A stretch of 64,000 bases of DNA from positions 38,884,203 through 38,948,202 of the forward strand of contig OZ022257.1 of the NCBI GenBank assembly GCA_963978905.1, written 5' to 3'. Source of the DNA: Trichostrongylus colubriformis. Taxonomy: Eukaryota > Nematoda > Chromadorea > Rhabditida > Trichostrongylidae. Each line of letters opens with the position of its first letter. Position 1 is the stretch's first letter. The position numbers and the translations under genes were made by a program. Below the pieces are notes generated by a model, which saw only the letters and a list, made by a program, of their open reading frames with translations, was not told where the DNA came from and made no database searches. This document shows, piece by piece, positions 9,627 to 21,924 of the stretch.

Positions 9627-10192
9627 CTAGTGCGGTTTGGCTGGCGATGGTACATGGCCAGTGCGAGGAAAAGGTTTGCTTATGAAATAATCATACTGAT
9701 GGAAGCGCACGTAGGTACGTACTCCGGCGATATGATTGAAAAGCTCGAACCCTTCGATGTTAATGGTTGCATTCTTATTATACGCGCAAAATGTGGGGTG
9801 ATGTTCTGTAGATTTGCAAGCGCGGCATTTGACTTTGCGCGTGCAATCGTAATTGCTGTATATCCCGCCACAGCGAAAGCAGCCGAGATGATTGGCGTGT
9901 GCTGTTATGCGTTCCCTTAATGTGGGATAAGTGGAACGTTCTGAGGAAAAATGGGACCTACCGCACAAAAAGCACCGCACTTTAGGGGCCACCCTTTACT
10001 TTTACCAATGAAAGGGAGGGGGGGGGGGGGCAGCTCCCGGGGTTCCCTCGGATGCGTCACTTCCTTCTTCCGATGACGATCTTCCCATTTCATCGTCCAA
10101 GATCTGACTGAGAGCGTTCTTGGTTTTGCTTCTTCCCTCCGGTTTTCATCTTGCAGGAGCTCCTGCTCGATAGCTCTCTTCTCAAATGCCAT
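9627..10192 (-). pseudogene. BEL/Pao LTR retrotransposon gag fragment with zinc knuckles
   Basis: Minus strand. After a charged N-terminal part (MKWEDRHRKKEV) and a proline run, the frame reads VRCFLCGRSHFSSERSTYPT, LRERITAHANHLGCFRCG, and CRACKSTEHHPTFC. The C-x2-C...H and repeated Cys/His knuckles after a YPTLRERI linker are characteristic of gag proteins of BEL/Pao elements, which bind genomic RNA in the particle. The first knuckle has Arg where the family has a Cys, and the second has lost its usual histidine. A run of G at about 10019-10030 (C on the coding strand) separates two frames, so the fragment is frameshifted. No protease, reverse transcriptase or integrase is present. Confidence 0.78.
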
Positions 10193-10289
10193 AAATCGCG
10201 AATAGGTTGGTCAGGCCTGAGACTTACCTGAAAGAAAAGGGGTGAGAATAGCGGTTCAATTTTATTGGTGTAATATGTTGGAAGCGAGT

Positions 10290-11520
10290 TTATCTCGGTG
10301 CGAGCGTGCGTGTATCAAGTTTGATAAAATACGTTGCATGCTTCATCGTTAAATGAATAAAGTGTGTTAGTGACGATGGCAAGCGCAGACCTAGCGGGAA
10401 GAAAACAAGTGCGTAGTGTGCGAGAGGAATGGATGCAGTGGGCGGTAAACTTTGGCTAGATGCGTAATGTGCGATGATCAATTGTGAAATGAACGGTGAA
10501 AAATAAACGATAGTAAGGTGCACAGCGGGTAGTATGCTATGACAAAACACAAAGAGCAGCGTTGGATAAAAGTTGCGGTGAGCGTTAAGTAAGGAAAAGG
10601 TAGGTAAATAAGCGGTAAGCAGTTGCGAGATACGCAACGCGCCATGAAAAACGACAAATGCGTATGAAGCAGCGAGTAATGAGAAAGCGCTTGATAGACA
10701 ATAAATAACGTCTGAGATGCCCTGGGCAATGATCCATGAAAGGGTGCGCTACAGACAAGTAAGTAGTATTGAATTGTGCAATAGCAATTAGTAAGGAAGA
10801 GTGCGCAATAAACAATAAGGAATATGGAAGTACGTTTTAAGCACTAAGGGACGAAGAGTGTGCAATAGACCACAAGTGATGACGAAACGCGGGATGAGCA
10901 TTTAATAATGACAAGATGCGCGTTGCGCTATAAGCAGTGAGCATTGAGAAAGGTTTGCAATGTGCGATAAGCAGTAATGAAATACGCAGTGGGTAATAGG
11001 CACGCAGTAAGCGCTAAGTAATAGAAAAGTACGCAGGGAATAATGCGCTATAAGCAGTGAGCATTGAGAAAGGTTTGCAATGTGCGATAAACAGTAATGA
11101 AATGCGCAGTGGGTAATAGGCACGCAGTAAGCGCTAAGTAATAGAAAAGTACGCAGGGAATAATACGAAGTATTGAAGCTCTTAGTTAACTTATACTTAC
11201 TTACTTATATTTAAGCTCTTATTTGTGCGGTCGACGTTAAGCGATGATGGTGTGGCAAAAGAACAAGCATGAGAGCGTGCGTAAAGGGCAACAAACAATG
11301 CTAAAATACGTGATGGATAATGAACAGTAATGAAAATGCACACTGAGTAATAAGCGAAGGGAAAGTACGATGTAAAAAAGATACAGCGGCAAATGCGTTA
11401 TGATTGTTAGCGATAACAAAAGTAATGGTGAGAAATACGCCATCAGTGATAAGTGAACAGAACGCGCTATGTGAAAAAACTGCGACAAATGCGTTATAAA
11501 TAATAACTATAACAAGTAGT
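10290..11520. repeat. Degenerate minisatellite of GCGATAAGCAGTAATGA-like words
   Basis: About 1.2 kb of irregular repetition of short phrases such as AATGCGCAGTGGGTAATAGG, GCGATAAGCAGTAATGA and GAGCATTGAGAAAGG. Stops are rare on the minus strand, so several apparent proteins rich in CLSHIANLSQC and SLLIAHYSLRT appear; these are translation of the repeat and not genes. Confidence 0.8.
10925..11164. repeat. 120-bp tandem duplication (two copies)
   Basis: 10925-11044 and 11045-11164 are the same 120-bp unit with two substitutions that I can see (at 10971/11091 and 10984/11104). This is a recent duplication in an older, degenerate array. Confidence 0.95.
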
Positions 11521-11629
11521 ATCAGATCAAATATTAGTATCAAAACCAACATATAATAAAGAAGCATCCTAATCAACTTTCTAGACCTAAGGGTTGACAC
11601 CCTGCCTAACCTAAGGGGCTTGGCATCCC

Positions 11630-12060
11630 GAAGCCCTCCTGACCATGGCCAGGCACGTGGCCGCGGGCCTGCGACACTACCAGTCACGTCTTGCCAGACG
11701 GGCAGGAGTTACTCGCGCTTGTCCTTCCATCCTCGGAAAGTGCGTCGTCCTAGTTGACGGAGGAGGCAGCTGCGCGGAGAGGCAGCTGCGGCAGGACGAC
11801 GTCCGTTCCAGTCCACTGCGGAGATCCGAACTAAGTCCTCTTCCGCTTTAGGCCCATGGAATAGCGTTCGGTTCGCCGACGGCTACTGTATTATGCGCGG
11901 TGAGACCCCATTGCGGACCTTGGCGATGGTCCTTGCTTGACGAGCGGCCCATCGAAGTTGACTGCGCGTATGATGAGACGTCGAGGCCGTGCGGAAAAAC
12001 AGAACAGAGAAGAAGTTGCACGAAAGTCGTGACACCGCCAGTCATTCAAAAATCTGGAAA
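11630..12060. other. GC-rich island, unassigned
   Basis: A GC-rich stretch (GGAGGAGGCAGCTGCGCGG and neighbours) with an open frame at 11645-11851 (MARHVAAGLRHYQSR). Composition suggests the 5' region of a retroelement or a GC-rich repeat, but no reverse transcriptase or endonuclease motif follows. Confidence 0.35.
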
Positions 12061-12064
12061 CCCA

Positions 12065-15000
12065 ACCTCAGTGTGATGAGCTGTGCAATTCATCAATCTT
12101 TCTAGGCACTCTCTTCCCTTACGCTCTCACTAAATTTGTTATCTTCGGCGAGCTTTTCACTACAGAAGGGAAGTATTGCAATGCACTATATGAATACACC
12201 ATTGGAGAAGGAGGAGAGCGGTTTGCTTAAGCCCAAGAGTGAAGAACTTCAGAAGCTCATTAAGTCATCCGTATGTGGCGTGCCATGCGCGAAAAAGGAA
12301 GGAAAGAAGGGCCCACTACCTCAAGGCCGCCTCATACCGACGCACCATTTTGCCAAATTCGGAAGCATCCTTGGGTAAAGTAAGGTCGCCATAAAGTGTG
12401 TGGTACATTTTTGAGAGCTACTGAAACACTGGTATTTATAGCACCAAACAAGCGTAGTGAAGGGCAAAAAAGCCATTTTACGGAGGAATCAGCACCTTCA
12501 TTTTTGTTGAATGCGTTGCCATTCAATTAACCAAGGAACTTTCCGAATTTCGGCCAAAAGGGACTGGCTCGAGCTCTACGGGCGTCTGCAATTGCAACTT
12601 GAACTAGTATCCTCACTTAGGATAGCTTTCATTACTTCCTTCTCAGAATTGTTCCGCCAATTTAAAGAGCAGATTTGAGTTCAGCGTCTCAAAACGCTTA
12701 CAGAAATGTGCATCCCATTGAGCATGGCGGGTTGATCTATTAGGGTGACGTGCAAGTGTTCCGACCAGTGCTCCAGGAGGTCAGGTCATCAGCTCCGCGT
12801 GGAGGGTATTTCATCATAGAAACGAAGATTCGGTGATGGGCTGACCTGAGCTCACAGTAATCAGCGGAACCCACACACACCGATTTTTGACAACTGCAAG
12901 GTGGGACGAATTTCATTAGGTTTGATTGAGAAGCATTGCAGGACGCGATTCTTACTTTGTTTCTTCAACCTCTTCGCTCATGATTGTTGACAGGAGCGCA
13001 ACCAGGGATTATTTGAGGAGCGCATTGTCCGAAATTGAACACGGTTTTTGCCACTTCTGGGACGATTTCTGACGGCTGCAAGGTGAGACGATTTGGTTGA
13101 GCGTATTTCACATTTCAAAATGGTACAGATTTGCTAGTTTTGGAGATGTGAGAGGCTTAAGCAATCTGAACGGAATCCAATCTACAACTTATGAATGCTC
13201 TGTTGACATAGTCGCCCTGCAAATGTGTTCCGCAATTCTTGAATACCTATTATGTTTGCGAGGAGAATTTCCGGACATGTGTTCTAAGTGCAGCTAATCA
13301 ATAGAAAATGTCGTGGCTACCCTGTAGCCATGTAGTAAATGGCGATGATAGTTTAGACGCTCGCTGCTAAGAAACCTTAAGGACCGCTCACTTCTTTCGT
13401 TTTTTATTATCAAATAATTTCGAACTTTTGCTGACATATACAAATTAAGAAACCGCTCATGTCAGCACGTGCGAGTTCATAGTTAGTCTGTAGTCAACCG
13501 ATTCAAAGTGTGGAAGAGGTGTAGGTTATGGGGTGCAGATCTTGCTCGCTTTGAGCTGGAAGTTTATGTGTAAAATATGTTGGGTAAGTCATCTATCTAT
13601 TCTGCTTTCACAAACTCCCCACCACCTGCCGCCTTCTCTTTCCATCGTTCCTAGTACAGTTACTGCCTTAGGAGTACTAAAAATTGTGCGAAAACTCGGA
13701 TGTGGATGTGAATCTCTGGAATCTTCCCTGACTTCCTAATATAGAATGTTAGTTTACACTGAATGAGACACTTGATCAGAATCATAACTGTCCTATACAC
13801 AGTCCGCGTTATAGACGGCGGTTTTTGGTCTCGCTGTGTCTCGAAAACTTCCTATTCGCCCAATAAAAATAGGTCATGATTCTGCGTTGCTCACAATATT
13901 TGCCAATGAAGCCACTCTGATGAACCGAGTGAATGGGTTTTTTTTCGTTGTGCATCAAATCTCTTGGGTAAAGACATCAAAGATGCTTTGAAAGGCAAAC
14001 ACTAGCGTTTTAGCCGGTGCCACAGATCACTTCCTTTTCTTGCCTTCAGTGTTCATCCGACACCGTTGACTGATGTTTTGTGTTTGATTACCTTTTTTAA
14101 TATTTCTGTTGTGCAGGAATATATTAGGTTGTAAGGAGGGTTCTGGTCGGTTTTTCACCTTCACAAGATAAATCCAAATATCAGAGCGCGTTAACATGAA
14201 TCAGCTTACATACTGTGCTCCTTGGATATATAAAAAGTTGCTCTTTCTGAGTATGTTTTACTTGAATTGCCGCAAGGTATTCAAACTGTCAAGGAAATTT
14301 TAAAGTACTGCGAAAATGGCACATTTTGGTTGACTTCACTGTATGAGTTCTTGTTTAATTGAATTACAGCAAAGGCAATCACAAATGTGAATACTGCAAG
14401 GGGAGGGGGTGAAGCATTGGATGGAACACTTTGTCCCTGGTTTCAAAAAAGCAGAAATGAGAGCGAGTTGCTTGAATTTTCAATTGATCGAATTGCTATA
14501 ACTAAAACGGCAGGAAGCGATGAGCGTCCATACCTGCAGGGATATCCACAAGTATTGGCCCTCTGCAAACAAACTTAGCTGACCAGCTCAAATAGCCTCG
14601 ATTTGAAAAAGAACCCAAAAAATGGGTGCTTGCGACCCCTCGGTGCAGCCATACCCAGGCGCAATTCCCACAAATCCTCTTCCGGTGATTGAAGCAGTTG
14701 CAGGCTTAAGCCATTACTCGTGCATCATATTCATCAAATCCAGCGCTAACTAGGTCCCTTTTCTCCAAACATCTGGACAGCTCCCTCAATAGCAGTGTGT
14801 GCAGGAAGAATAGTGATTTGAAGTCGACTTTTTCCAAGTGTAGCAAATCGATTGATGCTTATTCTGTGAGAAAAGATGCAATCTGAGCCGAGTTATGATC
14901 TCCCGAAGTTGAAATTGCAAAAACCGACCAAAGCTCTCCTTACAACCTAATACGATTCGGTGTCATACAGAGACGATTTTTTTTACTAAGTGGTCCTGAG

Positions 15001-16900
15001 CTTACAAAAAATTTCGAAGCCGATCGATTACCATTGTTCCATTCGATAAGATGATGAGTTAACAAAACACTCAACTCATGTTTACATAGAATCCTTGTCT
15101 CCCAGCTGGAATTCGGAACCGAACCAGTCTGGACTTTTTTCGATCCTGTGGTTCTCTTTACCTCTTTAACATTTGATCCAGTAATGTTCTATCAGCCCAA
15201 AGTGCGTTTAGAGGTAAAGCTCAAAGGGCAGAAGGGCAACCATCAGCATCTGAAACCGTGTCGAACGGAAGCTTTTAATGTTGATTATAGGCATTAGTTA
15301 TTTTGTGAAAACCGGATGCGCTTTGAATTATAAAGGAATCGTCGAGTTACAGTCATCTCATCCTGTCTTTTTGAAATTACTTCCGAAGTGCAACCGCTTC
15401 ATGAATCCGCACCCCCGAATAGCCAACTGAAGTCGCCCCAAGGTTTACAAGCCAAAAAGATGTAAGTTCAGAATAATAGTTCCAAGTGAAGATTGAATTC
15501 CACCACATAGTGAAATAGTTGGACATTTCCCACAATTAGATTAATTTATAGTTTACAAATCCTACAGCTCAATTTCCTTCGCAAAAATTCTGAGAAACAC
15601 ACTCTCAAATTCATTTTCTCGTATTTCTCTTATCTTCGATGAACATTCGATTGGAAACTAGAGCACGAATTCGGTTTTGCTGAGTAATATAAGGGAACCA
15701 TTGCAGAAATAAATCACGGATCAGATTGTGCGTTCCGCCTCGCGCATTCAATCAACATCTTTCACCTTGAACGCTTCTATGCTCGTTTTTTCATTCCCTA
15801 CCACATTTTCGATACCTAATACCCTTGTTCGACTACACTGCAAGCAAGAATCCTTGTCCGGGTGTTACTGTGGGCGTTTTGTTCTAAGTTATTCAAAGGT
15901 CAGCTAACTGGACAAACCCAGGAAATAGTTTAACAAATATTGCTAAACTTCAAGGTCCACACAGAGATCTGGTTGTCTGCAGTGAAATATGATCCAGTGG
16001 TCATGCTTGTTATTGATACTCCTATGACCAGTACGGCCAGTTCACCTGCAGTGACTACTATTCGTGCCTTTCATCCCCTGATCGTTTTCAGTGAAAATTT
16101 TTGTCTCTTTAGTATTTTGACCAATACGTACCAATAATACTGAAACGAAGTCCCGAAGGATCAAGGTCCAACATTTCGTTTTCCTGCTTTTGATCTGGTT
16201 TTTGTGCTTACGCGAACGCCTCACTCAAGTTTTCCCAAGTTCGCAGAAATTCTGCTGATTAACCTCTTTACATGACGATGCGCCACGTGATTAACTTCCC
16301 TTCATTATCGGTGTTAGTTTCAAAGTTTATATGGTTGTCTCAGAGGTAATTAGTCTATTCTATGCTTCAATTCGTATCGTTTTCTAGCGCATTTGTGTTT
16401 GTTTGATTGATTTATGACCTCACATATGTGAATAATTTCGAATGAACCAAGGGGAGATCGACTGATGTCTAATTGTGAATGAGTAACTTTTTCCTCTCAG
16501 ATGAGTGTGGTAGCAACTGTGCGGTCTTGGAAGAATGGATACATGTTGAATTGGATAAGATTCGATCGAGAATTGATTCCCACAATGGTGTCCATACCAC
16601 GGCGCAACTTGTCACAGCCCATCATCGTTCATGTCATTCATACATACCCTTGTTCGCTTCACGATCGACTCACACAGCGCAAATTTTAGGTTGCCGTACA
16701 TCTCCAAAAAACGTCGTTTCCTCAGCCTGCTGTCCCACAGCGATGCCTCCCCAGGTCTTCTTACCCAGAGTCACATTACTGGTACCTCGAACTGGAAGGG
16801 CAAAACCATACTGTATTGTCGGCTTTTCCCGATCACATGTGTGAAAACTAAGTACGCAATGTCATGTTATTAATACATATATTGAGGCACTGTGTAATTA
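12065..16900. other. Long gene-poor stretch
   Basis: Mostly unique AT-rich DNA. A short segment (ACTGCAAGGTGGGACGA-like) occurs at about 12889 and again at about 13075, roughly 186 bp apart. Open frames at 15940-16137 and 16479-16844 have no domain and no consistent splice phase. I see no supportable gene. Confidence 0.4.
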
Positions 16901-16914
16901 CAAATAAACAAACT

Positions 16915-18198
16915 CAGGGTGCGGCAAAATTACCCGTGCATCTGAACACTTTAAATTTTCAAGTTTCGTTAGAAATTTTCCCGCTTCAGTCGCCTATTAT
17001 ATGTCGACTGAAAATTGTCGAACTCGTACGTATTAGAGCAAGAAATGGATAGACGTTTCAACCTACGAGTTATTATCATCAAACATCATAAGGTCGGTAA
17101 GCAAACGAAGGATATTATGGAGATCCTTTCCGTCACCGGAGAACGGTCAAAGTACAGTAAAACGCCGCAAGGGATTGAAGACCGAAGAGGATAGAAAAGG
17201 AAAGGGCGTTTTGCTACAGTACGAACCGGAAAAATGTGTAAGTCAGGGGAGAATATTCGAAGGGTAGTCAGGAGATCAGTGCGCCACACATGGCAAAAGA
17301 CATAGGAGTAAGCGAAAGGTCTATGAGATGGTATCAAAGGAAAGCTCAAAAAGATCATCTCTCCTCGTCCGCAGAAATGCCAGCTTCTGACGGACACTAT
17401 TAAGGAGAGAAAATTGGGAAGAGGCAAAAGGTTACTACAACGTTTCACGGTGGTACGCGCTGGAGACATCGTCTTTAGCGATGAGAAGATTTTCACCTTG
17501 AATCCAATCTTCAACTACCAGAATGAGAGGATTATTGGGGACAAGCGCTTGAATGCTACAAACAAGGACGACTTCACTTCAATTTGCGAGACAGCCTCAA
17601 TCCATTATGGGTGGGGAGAAGTCACATCTTCAGAAAAGATTTCACTTGTTTCCGTCGAAGCTAGCGTAAAAATCGACGGAGCGGTTTACAAGGTGACCTG
17701 GAAACGTTCTCTCAAGCCGTGGGCTTATTTTCAGCTCGGAAAAGTCTACTAGTGCTTTCAACAGGAATCGCCTTCAGCACACACAGCGAGAGTGGTCCAG
17801 GGCTGTCGCGCAGAGCAGCTGACTGACTCCATCACGCACGACGAGCGGCCCTCCACTTCTCCAGATCTCAAACCGATGTATTGTTCTGTGTGAGCCATCT
17901 TAGAGAAAAACGTTTGTTCTATCAGACATCCGAATCTGGACTCTCCCAAGGAAGCACATTTGAAATCCCAGGACGAAAGTGATGAACCTTACCTGCGCGG
18001 CACAGGCGAAGCGTTTGTCGAACGTCTGATGGACTGGGTGGATGCTGAAAGCGATTTAAGGCTCATTTTGAAAAAAGTCAGCATGCTTCGAATTTTCATG
18101 CTTGTAGATGATAATTTCAATAGTTAGAATTGATCTGCGAAGTTTGATTTCAAAATGCTTTTGAACTTTTAGTGCACGGGTGATTTTGCCGCACCCTG
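16915..18198 (+). mobile_element. Complete 1.28-kb Tc1/mariner-superfamily element with both inverted ends
   Basis: Begins CAGGGTGCGGCAAAATTACC (16915) and ends with the inverse, TGATTTTGCCGCACCCTG (18198). TA follows on the right (18199-18200), while the left flank is CT where TA is expected. Length is typical of the superfamily. It carries one decayed transposase. Confidence 0.88.
17045..18126 (+). pseudogene. Tc1/mariner-superfamily transposase pseudogene
   Basis: Starts MDRRFNLRVIIIKHHKVGK. The catalytic core is visible in order: IVFSDEKIFTLNPIF then NYQNERI (first Asp), VMVWGG-equivalent IHYGWGEVTS, then FQQESPSAHTAR, then STSPDLKPMYCSVWA-like (third Asp), then ILEKNVCS and FVERLMDWVDAES. 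The SDEKxFT...NxQNxR wording is that of the insect/nematode lineage close to maT and related mariners. In FQQE the usual FQQD aspartate is replaced, so a catalytic acid is altered, and stops occur near 17190, 17305, 17321, 17750 and 17893. Single-copy decay by substitutions and short indels is the likely history. Confidence 0.85.
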
Positions 18199-18199
18199 T

Positions 18200-18700
18200 A
18201 TAACATGCAGTTTTTCATCTGTAAATTCTTCTCCAAAATTCAAAAGCGAGTAGCGCCGAAATAACTTTATTTACAAATGAATCGGAATATTTCTCGTATT
18301 TTCGTGTTAACCTTTGTGATATATATTGAATTATAATTACGTTTCAACACCGCACGCTCGCACGTAATGGCGACGAAATTCGATCCTGAACGATCATAAA
18401 CCTTCTCGAAACGGTTACGATGGGTATGATTGACTCACCTGAAAACAGCGTTTTCGCTATAAATTTGAACAATCGAGATCTCTTTCCAAGAGCCGGCCAT
18501 CGTAGGAGGTAATGGGAGCTCGTTAGCGTCCAGCGTTGAAAGCTTCAACCGGTCAGTTGCCATGGTCTCTAAGAGCGGTCGTCGCTCATTCCATATGTTA
18601 TTGAATAGGAACCGTTCTCAAGAGAAACGCGGGCTTCAATTGCGGCACAAACTGGCATGAAAGCTTCAGCGGGGGCTTTAGATCCTGCCAAATTGCCATC
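18200..18700. other. Gene-free stretch between two elements
   Basis: No supported feature. Confidence 0.4.
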
Positions 18701-18707
18701 TCTTCTC

Positions 18708-19124
18708 TTGAGGAACCGGTAGGGATCATGAAACGAACATTCGAGGTTAAGGGCGATAAACGGTAGAGAAATTGTTTAAGGCGATAATCGGTAGAGAAAA
18801 GTTCGCATATCCCGCGCATCTCTTCGGACCGCAAAATCACCTTTCTGAGTTGCTCGCTGTAGAAAATATCATTATTTTCTCGTGGGTTGTATTTCATTCG
18901 TTCATTATAATGTGAAATAAGCAATCAACTGAATAATGAATGACAATAATCGAAAAAATAAGTAAGAATGAGCTCGTGATAAAAATTCTATTGAATCCAC
19001 TTTCGACGTCTGAGCAAGGTGTCGTTTGGAAGGCGCCGTGTGTGCAACACAACGAATTGCATGTGTTACGGTAGGTTTCACAGGTCTTACCGTAAGCCAA
19101 AGTTGCCGCCTCTGGGTATCTCTG
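18708..19124. mobile_element. MITE, TTAAAGGCACCGG subfamily, diverged copy
   Basis: Left end TTGAGGAACCGGTAGGG, right end (inverted) corresponds to CTAATTTTGGCTTA-type sequence then CCAGAGATACCCAGAGG. Internal blocks AACGAACATTC, GGCGATAATCGGTAGA and TTCGACGTCTGAGCAAGGTG recur in the copy at 26549-26988. Confidence 0.65.
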
Positions 19125-19333
19125 GACGAGTATATGGCCTTGTGAGGAGACGCTAGCTGTACCACATCGTATGCAAAGTTTTCGGGCCGTAATGCTTATT
19201 TTGTGCTTTCCGTTAGAGGAGTAGGTTATACCGGATTTTAAGGAGCCATTCCATTGCACTCTATGCCTCTAACACAAGAGCTAGAGTTCGGAATGATGAG
19301 TATTCTCACAATCAGCCTTTTATGATACAAAGA

Positions 19334-19393
19334 AACATTCTGTTCGCAATGACAACATTTTGTAACATTCTGTTCGCAATGACAACATTTTGT
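19334..19393. repeat. 30-bp perfect tandem duplication
   Basis: Two exact adjacent copies of a 30-bp unit beginning AACATTCTGTTCGCAATGAC. Confidence 0.97.
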
Positions 19394-19821
19394 AAAAGTG
19401 AAGCAGGAGATGGAAATACAGGAAATTATTCTTCCGTCGGATGTAGATTAGGACACTCGAATCGGGTTAGGCCGCTGGTGACGGTGACTTCACTTCGCGT
19501 TTGACAATTTATAACAGAGGCAGCAGGACATTTTTCGTGCGCGGTAAGCATTTTACATGGCGCGATGACCTAATTTAAATCTCCTGGTCTACAGACCTCG
19601 TTCTTCCGTTTCACCTCCCCGCTCTCCCATCTCCTTTTATAGTAAGCTCAGACATGAAATTGATGAAAATGTATTGACCACACGAGATATTGTCTCGGCA
19701 GAAAAAGACAGATGACGAGGCAAAAATAATTGCCTCTCAACTACAGTAGTATCGATGAAGTGCTTATGTGAGCAAAGCTCTCCACAAATAGCACAAAATT
19801 CCACCTGCCCACTATGACGTA

Positions 19822-20323
19822 CAGTAGCGGTCAAAATTTTATACGGTTTAGGACTTTGACCATAATTTTGGTCGACGTTTACAAACTCGTTTTTCTAGTG
19901 ACTTGAGGGCAACTGCTTCTTCATGAGAAGATATCTCAGCAGAGTAGACGCAGTGTGAAGATCGAAAAATTATTCACTGAAAGCTCTGAAAATGACCGGA
20001 ATCTAAAATATTTAATCAGTCAGCTTATAACACCACGAAATGAGCCGTTGTGCAAAAAGTAGAAGGGGATGAGGCTAAAACATTGCTATCCTTTATTTGG
20101 AACATGGCAGCACTTCACAGCACTGAAACACGGTGTTGATCATTTTGAGTGTTATCAGTTAAACAATTTTTCACCTTCACACTGCATCCTACTCGGCTGA
20201 AAAACTTTATTTCACTGGGTGACAGTTGCCTTCGACGCACAAAAAAAAATTGGACGTGATATGTAAACGCTGGCTAAAGTTATGGTTGAAATAAGAAACG
20301 GCATATATTTTTGACCGCTACTG
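19822..20323. mobile_element. 502-bp foldback element with Tc1/mariner-like ends
   Basis: TA then CAGTAGCGGTCAAAATTTTA at the left, and ATATTTTTGACCGCTACTG then TA at the right (20324-20325). Beyond the ends, the two halves are imperfect reverse complements over about 200 bp (for example GGTCGACGTTTACA against TGTAAACGCTGGC, and GACGCAGTGTGAAGATCG against TTCACACTGCATCC). No transposase. Confidence 0.85.
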
Positions 20324-20329
20324 TAGGTG

Positions 20330-21215
20330 AGCCTGCAAGAACAATACTCACGATCAGACTTTTTCACCAACTACTGGGAAACTCTTACTAAACTATCATC
20401 GCTACCATTAAAATGGCTAAAGTCATTCCATAGATTTTAACCACACGGATAGAAGTGAAAACAAAATTCCCTAAGCCACTGCGCTCTTGACATTTTTGTG
20501 GCCAAATGAAGCATGATTCTATTAACTATGTCTCGAACAGAAGCGCCGCTATCGCCCTCCCCTTTTTTTCAATAACCTCTCGCAACAACGCCAGATGTGA
20601 CCACTAGCAAATGGCATGGGCCTTTTTGATAGCGGATATCTGCCCATATTGCGTATGGATTGTCTATTAATAACACTTGTAGTGTTCTTATGCGGAAACT
20701 AGCCGGCGTGCAGCTTAAAGTCCATCCTCGAGAGATTCTCAAAAAAAAAAAAACGTGGACGCTCGGGTTGTGAGCTTAGAATTATGGCATATTCCATGCG
20801 TGCGGTTGTCTCGCGGGATTACATTCTGCAAGGGTTTTGATGAAACGCCTCGAGTTCCGGGCTTGGTTTCTGCGTAAGAAATCTCGAGAGCGTTGATGAG
20901 TCCCTTCTTTTCTACTCCTATACATATGACAATAGAAGGCGATTTGGCCTACAAATAAATTACCAAGGTTAGCCTATATACGAGTTAGTGATTTTACCCT
21001 TTCCAGACAAATCTAACACCAATTTCCCTACCGCGCAGTTATGGAAAAAGCTAACCACTGGTCTGAGCTGACCTACATCCACGGTTCAGTTTTCAGAACA
21101 TGCGGCTGGTAGAGGAGCCACGCTGCTTGTCGCTACGCCATCTTCGCCTTTGCTCGACGTATACGGATTATATGCGTGCCAACCAAAGCTCACGCCACAA
21201 TTTTAATTTCACCAT
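20330..21215. other. Gene-free stretch
   Basis: No recognised repeat or exon with support. Confidence 0.4.
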
Positions 21216-21220
21216 ATTAC

Positions 21221-21441
21221 CCATGTACGAAACAATATTGAACACTGGGTAGGTCCAAACTACATTCAACCCCACGCCAAATATCCCCGTGCCCCGAAAT
21301 CGCGTTACCACCTCTCGAATCAGCCCTCCATAGTGATAGCTCATTTAGACGTTTAGCGCCCCAGAGCCTACGAATTAACCGCAGAATACGGCTTCCAACA
21401 CTTTGTTCCTTTTCGGATAATTGTGTTGTATTGCTATACAT
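21221..21441 (-). CDS. Isolated candidate first exon, unrecognised
   Basis: Minus strand. ATG at 21441-21439, reading MYSNTTQLSEKEQSVGSRIL, then RLIRRLWGAKRLNELSLWR, open to a donor CATGG/GTAATA below 21221. The composition is protein-like, but no downstream exon with matching phase and good acceptor was established. A weak continuation near 21140-21070 is possible. Confidence 0.25.
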
Positions 21442-21689
21442 ATCGGATACGATCTCCGTTCATCTCATGCAACTCACCTACGCGACGAAATAAAGTATTC
21501 AGTTTTCATACACAGTATTCTATTGGTACGTAATCAGTGCTATTGGATTTTCACAGTCGATAGTTATTAACAATTTCTAAAGTTTGCTCGCTAGCATCAA
21601 CATATAGCTTTTGATTGGCTCTATGATTTTTAACTTTGATTTTTTCACATTGGCATAAGTCGCGTAGGACAAATTTGATTTCATTTATG

Positions 21690-21915
21690 ATGATGTCAAA
21701 CAAGTAAAACAACGAAACGGAGAGTGAAGGAAAATTAACGGGAAGGACTTATGATAAAAAAATTCTACTTTGAATAAACCATTGGATTGAGCTACACACT
21801 CAACGTCGGAACGATGCCACGGCGATGTGTGTGCATTTGCAACAAATTGAAACTTGCGCGAACTGCAGGTGTTCCACCTCAGGCAGAAATTGCTCCCTGC
21901 TGGCTTCAGTAAATA
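21690..21915. mobile_element. Partial copy of the TTAAAGGCACCGG MITE subfamily
   Basis: Shares TGATAAAAAAATTCTA, the ACACTCAACGTC block, GATGTGTGTGCATTTGCAA and an end like GCAGAAATTGCTCCCTG with the copies at 18708-19124 and 26549-26988. Left end not found. Confidence 0.5.
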
Positions 21916-21924
21916 TATTGCCAT

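Noticed and set aside
10902..11123. Open frame with repeated CLSHIANLSQC segments, suggesting a repetitive protein
   Set aside because: It is the translation of the 120-bp tandem duplication; the frame has no start context or splice sites.
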